The notes below the pieces were generated by a model. It searched no databases and was not told where the DNA came from. It saw only the letters and a list, made by a program, of their open reading frames with translations. The translations under genes were made by a program, and so were the position numbers. A DNA stretch of 64,000 bases from Stutzerimonas stutzeri (GTDB taxonomy: Bacteria; Pseudomonadota; Gammaproteobacteria; Pseudomonadales; Pseudomonadaceae), in contig NZ_JAAMQZ010000006.1 in the NCBI RefSeq assembly GCF_013522825.1, positions 1 through 64,000 on the forward strand. Direction: 5' to 3'. Shown here one piece after another: positions 15,310 through 25,490 of the stretch; positions within the stretch are counted from its first letter, which is position 1, and each line of letters starts with the position of its first letter.

Positions 15310-15965
15310 GGTACCACTTCTCTCGTGTGCGGCTGCTGGCACGGCCAAGCCAGAGCGACTGGCTGCGTGACCTTGCCCGGCATGGCGAGCCTTATCGCGA
15401 CCATGCGCTGATCTGGAAGCTGTTTCCCGGCGACGGGCTGGAGCGGGATTTCGTGTTCCGCCGCATGGACGACGAACAGACGTACTACGTGGTGTCGGCT
15501 CGCCCGCCGCAGCAGGAATCCGGGCTGTTTCAGATCGATAGCAAACCCTACCTACCGCAACTGGAGGCGAACGATTACCTGCGCTTCGATTTGCGCGCCA
15601 ATCCCGTTGTCAGTCGCCGCGAGCCTGGTGCTCGCTCACAGCGCCACGATGTATTGATGGATGCCAAGCGCCGGCTACCGGCGGGCGAAAGCCTGGGAGA
15701 GGCTCAGGAGAAAGCCGGGCGCGATTGGGTACTGGCGCGGGCCGAGCATTGGGGGCTGATGATCGAGCCGGGTAGCCTGTTGCAGGACGGCTATCGCCAG
15801 CATCGGCTCAAGCGCAAGGGGCACATCATCGAGTATTCCTCACTGGATTATCAGGGCGTAGCGCGTGTGGTTGATCCGGAACGTTTGCGTACGGCATTGC
15901 TGGATGGTGTCGGCCATGCCAAAGGCTTCGGGTGCGGCCTGTTACTGGCCAAGAGGCTGGTCTGA
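15306..15965 (+). CDS. cas6e: CRISPR RNA endoribonuclease Cas6e (Cse3/CasE)
   Basis: A 219-residue protein that cuts pre-crRNA at the 3' base of each repeat hairpin and stays bound. H33 in YRDHALIWKLFPG aligns with the catalytic His of E. coli CasE (H20 there, in YQLHQGLWHLFP). The C-terminal GVGHAKGFGCGLL is the glycine-rich RAMP loop. The start is fixed by the ATGA overlap with cas5e. It is the enzyme expected to process the pseudo-repeats at 11132-11209 if they are transcribed. Confidence 0.95.
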   Translation: MRYHFSRVRLLARPSQSDWLRDLARHGEPYRDHALIWKLFPGDGLERDFVFRRMDDEQTYYVVSARPPQQESGLFQIDSKPYLPQLEANDYLRFDLRANPVVSRREPGARSQRHDVLMDAKRRLPAGESLGEAQEKAGRDWVLARAEHWGLMIEPGSLLQDGYRQHRLKRKGHIIEYSSLDYQGVARVVDPERLRTALLDGVGHAKGFGCGLLLAKRLV

Positions 15966-16879
15966 TGCTACCACCGCTCAAGCCGCTGCCCATGAAGGAT
16001 CGGGTGTCGATGATCTTCGTCCAGTACGGGCAAATCGACGTGCTGGATGGGGCCTTCGTGCTGATCGACAAGAGCGGGGTGCGCAAGCACATCCCGGTCG
16101 GCTCGGTAGCCTGCATCATGCTCGAACCGGGTACGAGGGTGTCTCATGCGGCGGTCAACTTGGCTGCCACTGTGGGCACCTTGCTGGTCTGGGTCGGTGA
16201 GTCCGGCGTGCGCCTGTACGCCAGCGGACAGCCAGGAGGGGCGCGGGCGGATCGATTGCTGTATCAGGCCAAGCTGGCACTGGACGATGAGTTGCGCCTG
16301 AAAGTGGTGCGTAAGATGTATGAGTTCCGTTTCCAGGAGCCGGCACCGGCACGGCGTAGCGTTGAGCAATTGCGCGGCATCGAGGGCGCGCGGGTGCGTG
16401 AGACCTATAAGTTGTTGGCCAGGCAGTACGGTGTGGACTGGCGGGCGCGCAACTATGACCGTAAGGACTGGGATGCCGCCGATGTACCCAATCGCTGCCT
16501 GTCTTCTGCCACTTCTTGTTTGTATGGCATCACCGAGGCTGCGGTTTTGGCGGCGGGGTATGCACCGGCGGTGGGTTTTATACACACAGGCAAGCCGTTG
16601 TCGTTCGTTTACGACATTGCCGACCTGTTCAAATTCGACACGGTGGTACCGCTGGCCTTTCGTATTGCGGCTAAGCAACCGTTCCACCCCGAGCGTGAAG
16701 TGCGTATCGCCTGCCGCGACCTGTTCCGCTCCAGCAAGCTACTAGGCAAGATCATCCCGACCATCGAGGAAATGCTCTCCGCTGGTGGTATCTCACCTCC
16801 AGAGGCTCCACCCGAATCGGTGCCTCCTGCCATACCCAACCCGGAAAGCCAGGGCGAAGTCGGGCACAGGGCCAAGTGA
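15965..16879 (+). CDS. cas1: Cas1 integrase, I-E type
   Basis: A 304-residue adaptation endonuclease/integrase. The metal-binding residues are present at E140 (in RGIEGARVRE), H207 (in GFIHTGK) and D220 (in VYDIADLF), matching E141/H208/D221 of E. coli Cas1. The start overlaps the cas6e stop by one base (TGATG, 15963-15967). The last 35 residues are Pro-rich and probably disordered. Adaptation looks intact. Confidence 0.96.
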   Translation: MLPPLKPLPMKDRVSMIFVQYGQIDVLDGAFVLIDKSGVRKHIPVGSVACIMLEPGTRVSHAAVNLAATVGTLLVWVGESGVRLYASGQPGGARADRLLYQAKLALDDELRLKVVRKMYEFRFQEPAPARRSVEQLRGIEGARVRETYKLLARQYGVDWRARNYDRKDWDAADVPNRCLSSATSCLYGITEAAVLAAGYAPAVGFIHTGKPLSFVYDIADLFKFDTVVPLAFRIAAKQPFHPEREVRIACRDLFRSSKLLGKIIPTIEEMLSAGGISPPEAPPESVPPAIPNPESQGEVGHRAK

Positions 16880-17179
<300 letters not shown>

Positions 17180-17245
17180 CAAGAAAAAGTTGGTAGATTT
17201 TTAGTGACCGGTTTTTCTTTTAAAGAACAGTTGGTTACGCTAAGT
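17180..17245 (+). promoter_or_regulatory. CRISPR leader
   Basis: A 66-base A/T-rich stretch between cas2 and the first repeat in an otherwise GC-rich region. It contains runs AAGAAAAAG, ATTTTTAG and GGTTTTTCTTTTAAAG. Position at the cas2 end and perfect repeats next to it, with degenerate repeats at the far end, identify it as the leader where new spacers enter and array transcription starts. No single promoter can be named with confidence. Confidence 0.8.
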
Positions 17246-20200
17246 GTGTTCCCCGCGCCAGCGGGGATGAAGCGCAGGCCATCACCGCCATGCCGGAGGC
17301 CACGATGTGTTCCCCGCGCCAGCGGGGATGAAGCGACTGCCAAACCCTACGCGACCTCCTCAAGCTGGTGTTCCCCGCGCCAGCGGGGATGAAGCGTGGG
17401 TCGGCCAAACGCTGCCACTGATGCTGACGTGTTCCCCGCGCCAGCGGGGATGAAGCGCTCTGATCCCAACCGAACCACCCGAGGCGGCCGTGTTCCCCGC
17501 GCCAGCGGGGATGAAGCGACGTGCGCGGCCAGGCGCCTGCTATTACCGCTGTGTTCCCCGCGCCAGCGGGGATGAAGCGGTGCATCGGCTGATTAGCCGG
17601 CGCCCCAACGAGTGTTCCCCGCGCCAGCGGGGATGAAGCGTACGCAGCGGGCTCTGCGGGCCAGCTCAGCAAGTGTTCCCCGCGCCAGCGGGGATGAAGC
17701 GAACCCGGCCCTGGGCATCGACCTACCCAGCAAGTGTTCCCCGCGCCAGCGGGGATGAAGCGGCAGCGGGCGGTTCATTCACCTGGACATGGCAGTGTTC
17801 CCCGCGCCAGCGGGGATGAAGCGCCAGCGACGCGGCATGGATCCGGTTTGCGGTCGTGTTCCCCGCGCCAGCGGGGATGAAGCGTACGCCCACTTCAGCC
17901 CGGGGCATTTGGCTGAGTGTTCCCCGCGCCAGCGGGGATGAAGCGTCGCATCGCTGGGCGTGGCTGGTGATGCGCTGGTGTTCCCCGCGCCAGCGGGGAT
18001 GAAGCGCACGGTGCAAACCGCCATCCTCGCGGCCACGACGTGTTCCCCGCGCCAGCGGGGATGAAGCGTCAGCACCGAGCATCTTGAAGATCGCGATAGT
18101 GTGTTCCCCGCGCCAGCGGGGATGAAGCGACGCTGACCGTGTTCTACGCCGACACGCGACAGTGTTCCCCGCGCCAGCGGGGATGAAGCGTGAATTCCAC
18201 GGCGCGCCTAGAGGTTGACATGGTGTTCCCCGCGCCAGCGGGGATGAAGCGGCTACCACGCCGCCGAGCGACACCGCCGCACCGTGTTCCCCGCGCCAGC
18301 GGGGATGAAGCGGTCGCGAACTGCAACTGACTGACGCTCTGGCGGTGTTCCCCGCGCCAGCGGGGATGAAGCGTATGCCACTACAGATTCAGCATCTGCC
18401 CATGGGTGTTCCCCGCGCCAGCGGGGATGAAGCGCGACCTACTTAGCCCGCAGGTGAGGTGGGGGGTGTTCCCCGCGCCAGCGGGGATGAAGCGCTGAGC
18501 GAAAAGGATCTGGCGTTAGCGATTGAGTGTTCCCCGCGCCAGCGGGGATGAAGCGTGTGAGATTCCATCCTCTACGCTGCCCTTCCAGTGTTCCCCGCGC
18601 CAGCGGGGATGAAGCGGCTCCAGCAGCCGCCATGTTTTGCGGTCGGGTGTGTTCCCCGCGCCAGCGGGGATGAAGCGATGAATCTGCCCGAGGGGTTCTT
18701 GCAGCGCCGGTGTTCCCCGCGCCAGCGGGGATGAAGCGCGTCTTTGCCCACTCGCTCAGAAACGCGACTAGTGTTCCCCGCGCCAGCGGGGATGAAGCGA
18801 GGCGCCCGTTCTAGTTGGAATGGATAACCCCGTGTTCCCCGCGCCAGCGGGGATGAAGCGATTACCGCTAGCCATTGCCCCAGTTATCTGGCGTGTTCCC
18901 CGCGCCAGCGGGGATGAAGCGTGGGCAACGACTGAGCTGGAGTGGAACATCTAGTGTTCCCCGCGCCAGCGGGGATGAAGCGAATCCCTTCAGCGCAGAG
19001 GATTACCTGCTGCCGTGTTCCCCGCGCCAGCGGGGATGAAGCGGCGTCGAGCTGGGCGGCTTCGCTGAGGGCCATGTGTTCCCCGCGCCAGCGGGGATGA
19101 AGCGGTGACTGAGTGGTTTAGCGAGTGCCGGCGCGAGTGTTCCCCGCGCCAGCGGGGATGAAGCGGGCTACACCAAACTCAGTCAGTCGATGCCAGCGTG
19201 TTCCCCGCGCCAGCGGGGATGAAGCGGGTAGCATTATAGTGATTGCAACTTGAGGCGAGTGTTCCCCGCGCCAGCGGGGATGAAGCGCCGTGCCCGGTAT
19301 GCGATAGCCCGCTGGTTGAGTGTTCCCCGCGCCAGCGGGGATGAAGCGCCGCTGTGTTCATCCTGATCGCAATCGTCATCGTGTTCCCCGCGCCAGCGGG
19401 GATGAAGCGGTGTACCTGCACCCCGAGCTGAACAGCGTCGAGTGTTCCCCGCGCCAGCGGGGATGAAGCGCTGAAAACCCCGGCCGACCGCGCGGACTTC
19501 ATGTGTTCCCCGCGCCAGCGGGGATGAAGCGCCCAGCCACGGCGCTGGGCTTTTTTTCGCCTGGTGTTCCCCGCGCCAGCGGGGATGAAGCGGCAAATCG
19601 GGAAAACTATCGGGGCGTGCTGGTGTGTTCCCCGCGCCAGCGGGGATGAAGCGCGAACGACCGCTGCGCTATGGGTTATCTATCCGTGTTCCCCGCGCCA
19701 GCGGGGATGAAGCGGCGGTGAGCCACAAATCATCGCAGCCTAGCGTGTGTTCCCCGCGCCAGCGGGGATGAAGCGAGAACTACAAGTACCGCAATGCCAA
19801 TTCCAAGGTGTTCCCCGCGCCAGCGGGGATGAAGCGGTAACGCTGTTTTTGTGGAATGCCAGCCCGCCGTGTTCCCCGCGCCAGCGGGGATGAAGCGCCC
19901 GTAAAATCGGGGCAGGCAATCTCAGCGAAGTGTTCCCCGCGCCAGCGGGGATGAAGCGCATAGCCGCCGTCTGCCCAGCGTTGTAGATGCGTGTTCCCCG
20001 CGCCAGCGGGGATGAAGCGCCGATTCGCTACGTGTCTCAGGGGCTGACCCCGTGTTCCCCGCGCCAGCGGGGATGAAGCGTCGAATAACTGTTCCTCCAA
20101 TCTGGAGTGGGTGTGTTCCCCGCGCCAGCGGGGATGAAGCGACTGGCTTACCGAGCATGGCATCGACTATGACGTGTTCCCCGCGCCAGCGGGGATGAAG

Positions 20201-20448
20201 CGATCGGTAATCGCACCTTCACCGTTGAGATGCGGTGTTCCCCGCGCCAGCGGGGATGAAGCGCGTTCTGCGCGATGCCTACTGCGTCGATGTACGTGTT
20301 CCCCGCGCCAGCGGGGATGAAGCGGGGCTGGTGACGCTCGACATCGGCTACAACGAGGTGTTCCCCGCGCCAGTGGGGATGAAGCGGCTTTCGAGCTGAA
20401 CGAGAACCTGCTCCCGAAGGTGTTCCCCGCGTCAGCGGGGATGTGAAT
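17246..20448 (+). CRISPR. Type I-E CRISPR array, 53 repeats and 52 spacers
   Basis: The 29-base repeat begins GTGTTCCCCGCG, has the CCCCGC-GCCA-GCGGGG hairpin, and ends GGGGATGAAGCG. I counted repeat starts at 61-base steps from 17246 to 20420. Spacers are 32 bases, except one of 31 (18435-18465) and three of 33 (18007-18039, 20325-20357, 20387-20419). Repeats look identical through the array except the last two: the copy at 20358 has T in place of C in the stem, and the terminal copy at 20420 is changed in the loop and 3' end. This places the old end on the right and transcription on the plus strand. Long minus-strand frames across the array are only translations of the repeat. Confidence 0.98.
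19531..19557 (+). terminator. Intrinsic-terminator-like hairpin inside a CRISPR spacer
   Basis: Spacer 38 (19532-19563) plus the last G of its repeat reads GCCCAGC (19531-19537), loop CACGGC, GCTGGGC (19544-19550), then seven T (19551-19557). A seven-pair GC-rich stem followed by T7 in the direction of array transcription is a textbook Rho-independent terminator. It was presumably captured from a phage or plasmid terminator. It may reduce transcription of the 14 older spacers beyond it. Confidence 0.6.
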
Positions 20449-20607
20449 CGCAAATAAGAGTAAGGCAGGATGATATGAAAGCGCTCCCGCCGCTGCTGAA
20501 TGCCCATTGCAGCACAGCTATAAAAACTCGAGCGAGCGCCGCCGCTACCCCTGTCATCAATGAACAGGCAAGATGACTCAAAGCTACGCAGTTCAGGAAT
20601 ATCTCTT

Positions 20608-22080
20608 GTGAATACCGATTCCCCTTGCTTTATCACCATGCCAACCGCCGAGGCGGCGGTTGATCGGCTGGCCGAGTTGCATCAGCAGGCGTCTGCGGCG
20701 CTGCATCAGGCGCTCAAGCGTTATGTGGCCACGCGCAGTGAGCCGAGTGCGGCGGAGCGTGCGTTGTTTCGCTATCCCGAATTACGTCTGACCTATGCCT
20801 GCCAGGGCGAGGTGCCGGCCTCTACGCGCGCTTATGCCAAGGTGCAGGCGCCGGGTGTCTACAGCGTGACCGTGACGCATCCGGCGGCGTTTCGCGGTTA
20901 TCTGCTCGATCAGCTCAAGCCGCTGATTCAGGACTTCAACGTCAAGCTCGAAGTCGGCATGAGCGACCGCAACATTCCTTATCCCTACGTGATCGAGCAG
21001 GGCGACGAGCTGTCCGGCAGTGGCGTGACGGCAGCCGAGCTGGCGCGGGTTTTTCCCAGTACCGACCTGTCCGCGGCCTGCGATGACATCGCCGACGGTC
21101 TCTATGACTGGGAGCATGCCGACCCTTATCCGCTGGCGCTGTTCCATGCCGCCCGCGTGGACTTTTCCCTGCGCCGACTGGTGCATTACACCGGCAGCGA
21201 TTGGCGCCATGTACAGCCGTGGATTCTGCTGACCAACTATCACCGCTATGTCGATCAGTTCATCCGCCACGGTCTCGATATGCTGCGCGACGATACCCGC
21301 TTCGTGCGCATGGTATTGCCGGGCAACGTGATCATCGAGCGCGGCATGGAGGAGGGCGAGGCGCAGGCGATCATCGCGGGCGTGCTCTGGCACCGTTACC
21401 AGATGCCGGCCTATCACCTGCATGCCGCCGATGGTGATGGTGTCACGCTGGTGAATATCGGAGTCGGTCCGTCCAACGCGAAGAACATCACCGACCATCT
21501 GGCCGTGCTGCGTCCGCATTGCTGGCTGATGATCGGCCACTGCGGTGGGCTGCGGCAGTCGCAGTCGATTGGCGACTATGTGCTGGCCCATGCCTATATG
21601 CGTCGCGATGGCATTCTCGACCGGGTGTTGCCGCCGCATATTCCGCTGCCGGCGCTGGCCGAGGTGCAGCAGGCGCTGCAGGAGGCCGCAGCACAGATCA
21701 CCGGCGACAAGGGCGAGACGTTGAAGAAGCGTTTGCGCACCGGCACCGTGCTGACCTACGACGACCGCAACTGGGAGTTGCGCTGGGCTCAGGAGCGACC
21801 GCTGATCAATCTCTCGCGGGCCGTCGCGGTGGATATGGAAAGTGGCACCATCGCCGCTCAGGGCTACCGGCTGCGTGTGCCTTACGGCACCTTGCTGTGC
21901 GTTTCGGACAAGCCGCTACACAGTGAAATCAAGCTGCCCGGCTCGGCCAATGCCTTCTACGAGCGTGCCGTGACCCAGCACCTGAAGATCGGTATCGCCG
22001 CCTTGGATCTGCTGCGCAACCAGCTCAACTCGCTGCATTCGCGCAAGCTGCGTAGCTTCGACGAGCCGCCGTTCCGCTAG
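20608..22080 (+). CDS. amn: AMP nucleosidase
   Basis: A 490-residue enzyme that splits AMP into adenine and ribose-5-phosphate, part of purine salvage and adenylate control. Length and the GVGPSNAKNITDHLAVLRPHCWLMIGHCGGLR and AVAVDMESGTIAAQGYR blocks fit the Amn/nucleoside phosphorylase fold. The GTG at 20608 has AGGA nine bases upstream; the ATG at 20638 is an alternative ten codons shorter. A TATAAA at 20519-20524 could be its -10. In PAO1 I recall amn close to the aidB-like gene, so the CRISPR-Cas block sits between neighbours. Confidence 0.93.
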   Translation: MNTDSPCFITMPTAEAAVDRLAELHQQASAALHQALKRYVATRSEPSAAERALFRYPELRLTYACQGEVPASTRAYAKVQAPGVYSVTVTHPAAFRGYLLDQLKPLIQDFNVKLEVGMSDRNIPYPYVIEQGDELSGSGVTAAELARVFPSTDLSAACDDIADGLYDWEHADPYPLALFHAARVDFSLRRLVHYTGSDWRHVQPWILLTNYHRYVDQFIRHGLDMLRDDTRFVRMVLPGNVIIERGMEEGEAQAIIAGVLWHRYQMPAYHLHAADGDGVTLVNIGVGPSNAKNITDHLAVLRPHCWLMIGHCGGLRQSQSIGDYVLAHAYMRRDGILDRVLPPHIPLPALAEVQQALQEAAAQITGDKGETLKKRLRTGTVLTYDDRNWELRWAQERPLINLSRAVAVDMESGTIAAQGYRLRVPYGTLLCVSDKPLHSEIKLPGSANAFYERAVTQHLKIGIAALDLLRNQLNSLHSRKLRSFDEPPFR

Positions 22081-22090
22081 GGGACGTAGG

Positions 22091-22111
22091 GCCGAACGTG
22101 TTCGGCTTTTT
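22091..22111 (+). terminator. Rho-independent terminator of amn
   Basis: GCCGAA (22091-22096), loop CGTG, TTCGGC, then TTTTT (22107-22111), ten bases after the amn stop. Confidence 0.8.
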
Positions 22112-22116
22112 GTATC

Positions 22117-22144
22117 TGTAGGGCCGAATGAATTCGGCCCTACA
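22117..22144. repeat. Perfect palindrome between convergent genes
   Basis: TGTAGGGCCGAAT, then GA, then ATTCGGCCCTACA: a 13-base perfect inverted repeat between the 3' ends of amn and the acetyltransferase. It overlaps the acetyltransferase stop. It shares GGCCGAA with the neighbouring terminator and may act as a terminator for the minus strand, though no T-run follows; it may also be a dispersed intergenic repeat. Confidence 0.6.
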
Positions 22145-22655
22145 GGCTCTCGCCCGTATCGAGGCTGCGCACCATGTACACGGCGGGAATCCGGTAGCTG
22201 GCCAGGTTGCCGGCCTGTGGTGCTGCCAGTTGCTCGTGGGCCTTGTAGCCCAGGCGCGCCCAGAAGTTTTGCGAGTCCTGTACCGATACCAGTGCCGAGT
22301 AGCGCAGTTTCGTCGTCCCGGCCTGTTGCAGGTTGTGCCGTACCAGTGCCGGACCGATGCCGCGGCCAGCGGCGCGACCAGCTACGGCCAAGTCGTGAAG
22401 GTAGAGACAATCGGCTTCGGCATGGGGCTGGAAGTCGCCATCCAGCGGAGTCACCTGGCCCAGTCGGGACGGGTAGGCGAACAGGTAGGCGCAGACCCCT
22501 TGGGCATCTTCTGCAACCCAGGCCTGCTGCGGGCAGGCGGCAAGGCGGGTGCGCACCACCGCTTCCTCTTCATGCACCTCGGGTGCGTAGGATTCTTCCT
22601 GAATTGACATCACGGCAGGAATATCGCGCGCCTGCATCGCTCTCAACCTGCACAT
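22140..22655 (-). CDS. GNAT-family N-acetyltransferase
   Basis: A 171-residue acetyl-CoA-dependent transferase. The fold is shown by LRAMQARDIPAVMSIQ at the N-terminus, LYLHDLAVAGRAAGRGIGPALVRHN (the R/Q-x-x-G-x-G/A acetyl-CoA loop) near residue 90, and FWARLGYKAHEQL at the end. The substrate is unknown. The first ATG is kept because LRAM would otherwise lose its first strand; ATG at 22637 is the alternative. Confidence 0.85.
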   Translation of the reverse strand: MCRLRAMQARDIPAVMSIQEESYAPEVHEEEAVVRTRLAACPQQAWVAEDAQGVCAYLFAYPSRLGQVTPLDGDFQPHAEADCLYLHDLAVAGRAAGRGIGPALVRHNLQQAGTTKLRYSALVSVQDSQNFWARLGYKAHEQLAAPQAGNLASYRIPAVYMVRSLDTGESL

Positions 22656-22745
22656 CGGACAACTCTCGAACGGCTCTGGGTCGGCAAGGCGACCCGCGAA
22701 GGCCGGCGATCATACGCGATTGGCAGGCTGCCGGGGTGATCGGGT

Positions 22746-23483
22746 TCAGGCTGATGACGAGCGGAAACGACAGGTCAGGTAACGATTGCTGAAACCGTAG
22801 CGCAGCATCGAGGCAAGCCGGCGCAACAGGTACAGCGGATGCCTGCGGTAGTACGCCAGCACCGCGTTGCCAACGCCTTCGGAGCGATGCTGCCTGGCTG
22901 CGCGGCGCTGGAACAGCCCCTTGAATTGCCACCACTGGATCTGTTCGAAGCGCTCCTGCGGCAGCAGCCCGTGGGGGCGGAACAGGGCGAAGAAGCTGCG
23001 CGTGCTGAAATCGTGCAGGTGATGCGGGTTGCCGTCCAGTGTCGGCGTGATGGGCACCGAGGCGATGATCTGGCCACCGTCGGCGAGCAGCGCGGCGCAG
23101 TTCTCGATCAGCTGGCGCGGGCGCGGCAGGTGCTCGATGGTTTCCAGGCTGACGATGCTGTGAAACCTTTCTGCACTGCTGAAGGTTTCGGCATCGGCAC
23201 AGACATAGCTGAGGTTCGGTCGCTGGTAATGCGCCTTGGCAAAGGCGATGGCGACCGGGTCGATGTCCACACCGATCACCGTCTTGTCCGGATTCAGTTC
23301 CGCCAGGCGATCACTGCCGTAGCCACAGCCGCAGGCCATGTCCAGCACCCGCGTGCCGGTCAGCCGGGCGGCGGCGAAATCGTAGCGCTCCATGTGGATG
23401 CGCAGCGTCTCGCGGTCATCTTCATTATCGGCATCCAGCTGGGGCGGGTAGATGCGTTCGATGGTCAACGCAGGCGTGTGCAT
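22746..23483 (-). CDS. SAM-dependent methyltransferase, class I
   Basis: A 245-residue protein with the Rossmann motif I VLDMACGCGYGSDRLAEL near residue 48, VIGVDIDPVAIAFAK after it, and IVSLETIEHLPRPRQLIENC (motif IV region). This resembles methyltransferase domain 11/23 proteins acting on small molecules or quinone-like lipids; the C-terminus is basic. The start at 23483 (MHTPALTIERIYP) has AGGAA about ten bases upstream; longer readings to 23603 add a low-complexity tail. Confidence 0.85.
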   Translation of the reverse strand: MHTPALTIERIYPPQLDADNEDDRETLRIHMERYDFAAARLTGTRVLDMACGCGYGSDRLAELNPDKTVIGVDIDPVAIAFAKAHYQRPNLSYVCADAETFSSAERFHSIVSLETIEHLPRPRQLIENCAALLADGGQIIASVPITPTLDGNPHHLHDFSTRSFFALFRPHGLLPQERFEQIQWWQFKGLFQRRAARQHRSEGVGNAVLAYYRRHPLYLLRRLASMLRYGFSNRYLTCRFRSSSA

Positions 23484-23649
23484 GGCGGAGGGTTCCTGAG
23501 CCGGGGCGGCGACTATAGCAGGCCGTTGAAAATGAGCTGCTGAATCAGCGTTTAAGCGTTGCCCGAGCAGTAGCTCGTCTGGCGACCCTGACGTAGCTGT
23601 CATTTACAGGCATAATGCTTAGCATGCTATCTAAGTTCGTGACTTTGCC

Positions 23650-24516
23650 TTGAACAACTCTCACAAGCCTCTGCTTGGCGTGCTGCTCATTCTGGGGGCG
23701 TGCCTGCTGCTGGCGACCCATGACGGATTGTCCAAGTACCTGACGCAGTTCTATCCGGTGCTGCTGATCGTCTGGGCGCGCTACCTGGCGCAAACCGTTC
23801 TCATGGCGGGCCTGTTCGCGCCACGCATGGGTCGCCGAGTGTTCCATACGCTGCGCCCCTGGCTGCAACTGGCGCGCGGGCTGAGCCTGGTGGGCATCAG
23901 CATCCTGTTTATCAGCGGGCTGAGTTACATCCCGCTGGCCGAAGCGACGGCGGTGATCTTTCTGACGCCGCTGCTGGTAACCATCGCCTCGGCCATGCTG
24001 GGCGAGCCTGTCAGCCGCAGCCAGTGGCTGGCGGTCGGCTGCGGATTGCTGGGCGTGCTGATCATCGTGCGCCCCGGTGGCGCGCTGTTCACCCCGGCGA
24101 TCCTGCTGCCCTTTGGCGCTGCCGTGTGTTTCACCCTGTACCAGTTGCTGACGCGGCGGCTCAGCGGCACGGATCATCCGGTGACCAGCAACTTTCTCAG
24201 CAGCCTGGTGGGGACCCTGGTGATGAGCGCACTGGTGATGCTGGACTGGCGCACCCCGACCCTCCAGGACGCGGCGATGATGGCTGCGCTGGGCGCCATG
24301 GCCATGAGCGGCCACCTGCTGCTGACCCATGCATTCCGCTTTGCCAGCGCGGCGATGCTGGCGCCCTTCACCTATGCGCAGATCATTTTTGCCGGGGTGG
24401 TGGGCGTGATCCTGTTCGGCCATGCGCCTGACCTCGACGCGACGCTGGGTATGGCCGTCATCATCGCCAGCGGTCTTGGCATGGCCTGGGTTCAGGGCCG
24501 GCAGCCGCGTCCATGA
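23650..24516 (+). CDS. EamA/DMT-family inner-membrane transporter
   Basis: A 288-residue protein with ten predicted membrane helices arranged as two EamA repeats. YIPLAEATAVIFLTPLLVTI is the conserved end of the first repeat and FTYAQIIFAGVVGVILFG that of the second. It probably exports a small metabolite; the substrate is unknown. The start is a TTG at 23650, chosen because no ATG or GTG is well placed before the first helix. Confidence 0.88.
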   Translation: MNNSHKPLLGVLLILGACLLLATHDGLSKYLTQFYPVLLIVWARYLAQTVLMAGLFAPRMGRRVFHTLRPWLQLARGLSLVGISILFISGLSYIPLAEATAVIFLTPLLVTIASAMLGEPVSRSQWLAVGCGLLGVLIIVRPGGALFTPAILLPFGAAVCFTLYQLLTRRLSGTDHPVTSNFLSSLVGTLVMSALVMLDWRTPTLQDAAMMAALGAMAMSGHLLLTHAFRFASAAMLAPFTYAQIIFAGVVGVILFGHAPDLDATLGMAVIIASGLGMAWVQGRQPRP

Positions 24517-24621
24517 ACTGAAACGGAGCGGATGTATCGTCAGGCCACCGCGCAGCTTCCAATCCTTTATCGAACAAGGGCGATTCGACCCTTGCGTGCG
24601 CTTTATTCAGGTAGAAAACAC

Positions 24622-25485
24622 ATGCAACGAATTTCTCATCACACCTTGCGCAGCGATTTCCGCCGGCTTCTGGCTTCGGACAGCTGTTATCACACCGCCT
24701 CGGTATTCGATCCGATGTCGGCGCGTATCGCCGCCGATCTTGAATTCGAAGTGGGTATTCTCGGCGGTTCGATCGCCTCGCTGCAGGTGCTGGCCGCGCC
24801 TGACTTCGCGCTGATCACCCTCAGCGAGTTCGTCGAGCAGGCTACCCGCATCGGTCGTGTCTCGCGCCTGCCGATCATTGCCGATGCCGACCATGGCTAC
24901 GGCAACGCGCTCAATGTGATGCGCACGGTGACCGAGCTGGAGCGCGCCGGCATTGCCGCGCTGACCATCGAGGACACCCTGCTGCCGGCCAAGTTCGGGC
25001 GCAAGTCCACCGATCTGATCGGCATGTTCGAGGCCGTCGGCAAGATCCGCGCGGCGCTGGAGGCGCGGGTCGATCCCGAGATGTGCATCATCGCCCGTAC
25101 CAACGCCGGGGTGATCGGGCTCGAAGAGGTGATCGCGCGGGCCCAGGCTTACGAGCAGGCCGGCGCCGATGCGATCTGCCTGGTCGGCATCGAGGATTTC
25201 GAGCAGCTCGAACAGGTCGCGGCCAAGCTCAGCGTGCCGCTGATGCTGGTCACCTACGGCAACCCGAACCTGCGCGACAACGCCCGCCTGGCAGCGCTGG
25301 GCGTGCGCATCGTGGTCAACGGTCACGCGGCCTACTTCGCGGCGATCAAGGCGACCTACGACTGCCTGCGCGAGCAGCGCCAGATCGATGCCTCGGATCT
25401 CAACGCCTCGCAACTGTCGGTCAAATACTCGACTGCCGAGGAATACATGGTCTGGGCCGAGGACTATATGCAGGTCAAGGAATAA
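24622..25485 (+). CDS. Oxaloacetate decarboxylase (PEP mutase/isocitrate lyase superfamily)
   Basis: A 287-residue TIM-barrel enzyme close to P. aeruginosa PA4872, which was shown to decarboxylate oxaloacetate to pyruvate. Family blocks are [38 protein letters not shown] (metal-binding Asp), [13 protein letters not shown] and [18 protein letters not shown]. It lacks the KKCGH motif of isocitrate lyases. ATG 24622 matches the family N-terminus; the frame upstream to 24532 does not. Confidence 0.88.
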   Translation: MQRISHHTLRSDFRRLLASDSCYHTASVFDPMSARIAADLEFEVGILGGSIASLQVLAAPDFALITLSEFVEQATRIGRVSRLPIIADADHGYGNALNVMRTVTELERAGIAALTIEDTLLPAKFGRKSTDLIGMFEAVGKIRAALEARVDPEMCIIARTNAGVIGLEEVIARAQAYEQAGADAICLVGIEDFEQLEQVAAKLSVPLMLVTYGNPNLRDNARLAALGVRIVVNGHAAYFAAIKATYDCLREQRQIDASDLNASQLSVKYSTAEEYMVWAEDYMQVKE

Positions 25486-25490
25486 GCGAC

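Noticed and set aside
17235..20639. Many minus-strand frames rich in RFIPAGAGNT and SPLARGT
   Set aside because: They are translations of the CRISPR repeat and spacers, repeating every 61 bases.
22746..23603. Methyltransferase start at 23603
   Set aside because: The extra 40 residues are low-complexity and lack a ribosome site; ATG 23483 is supported.
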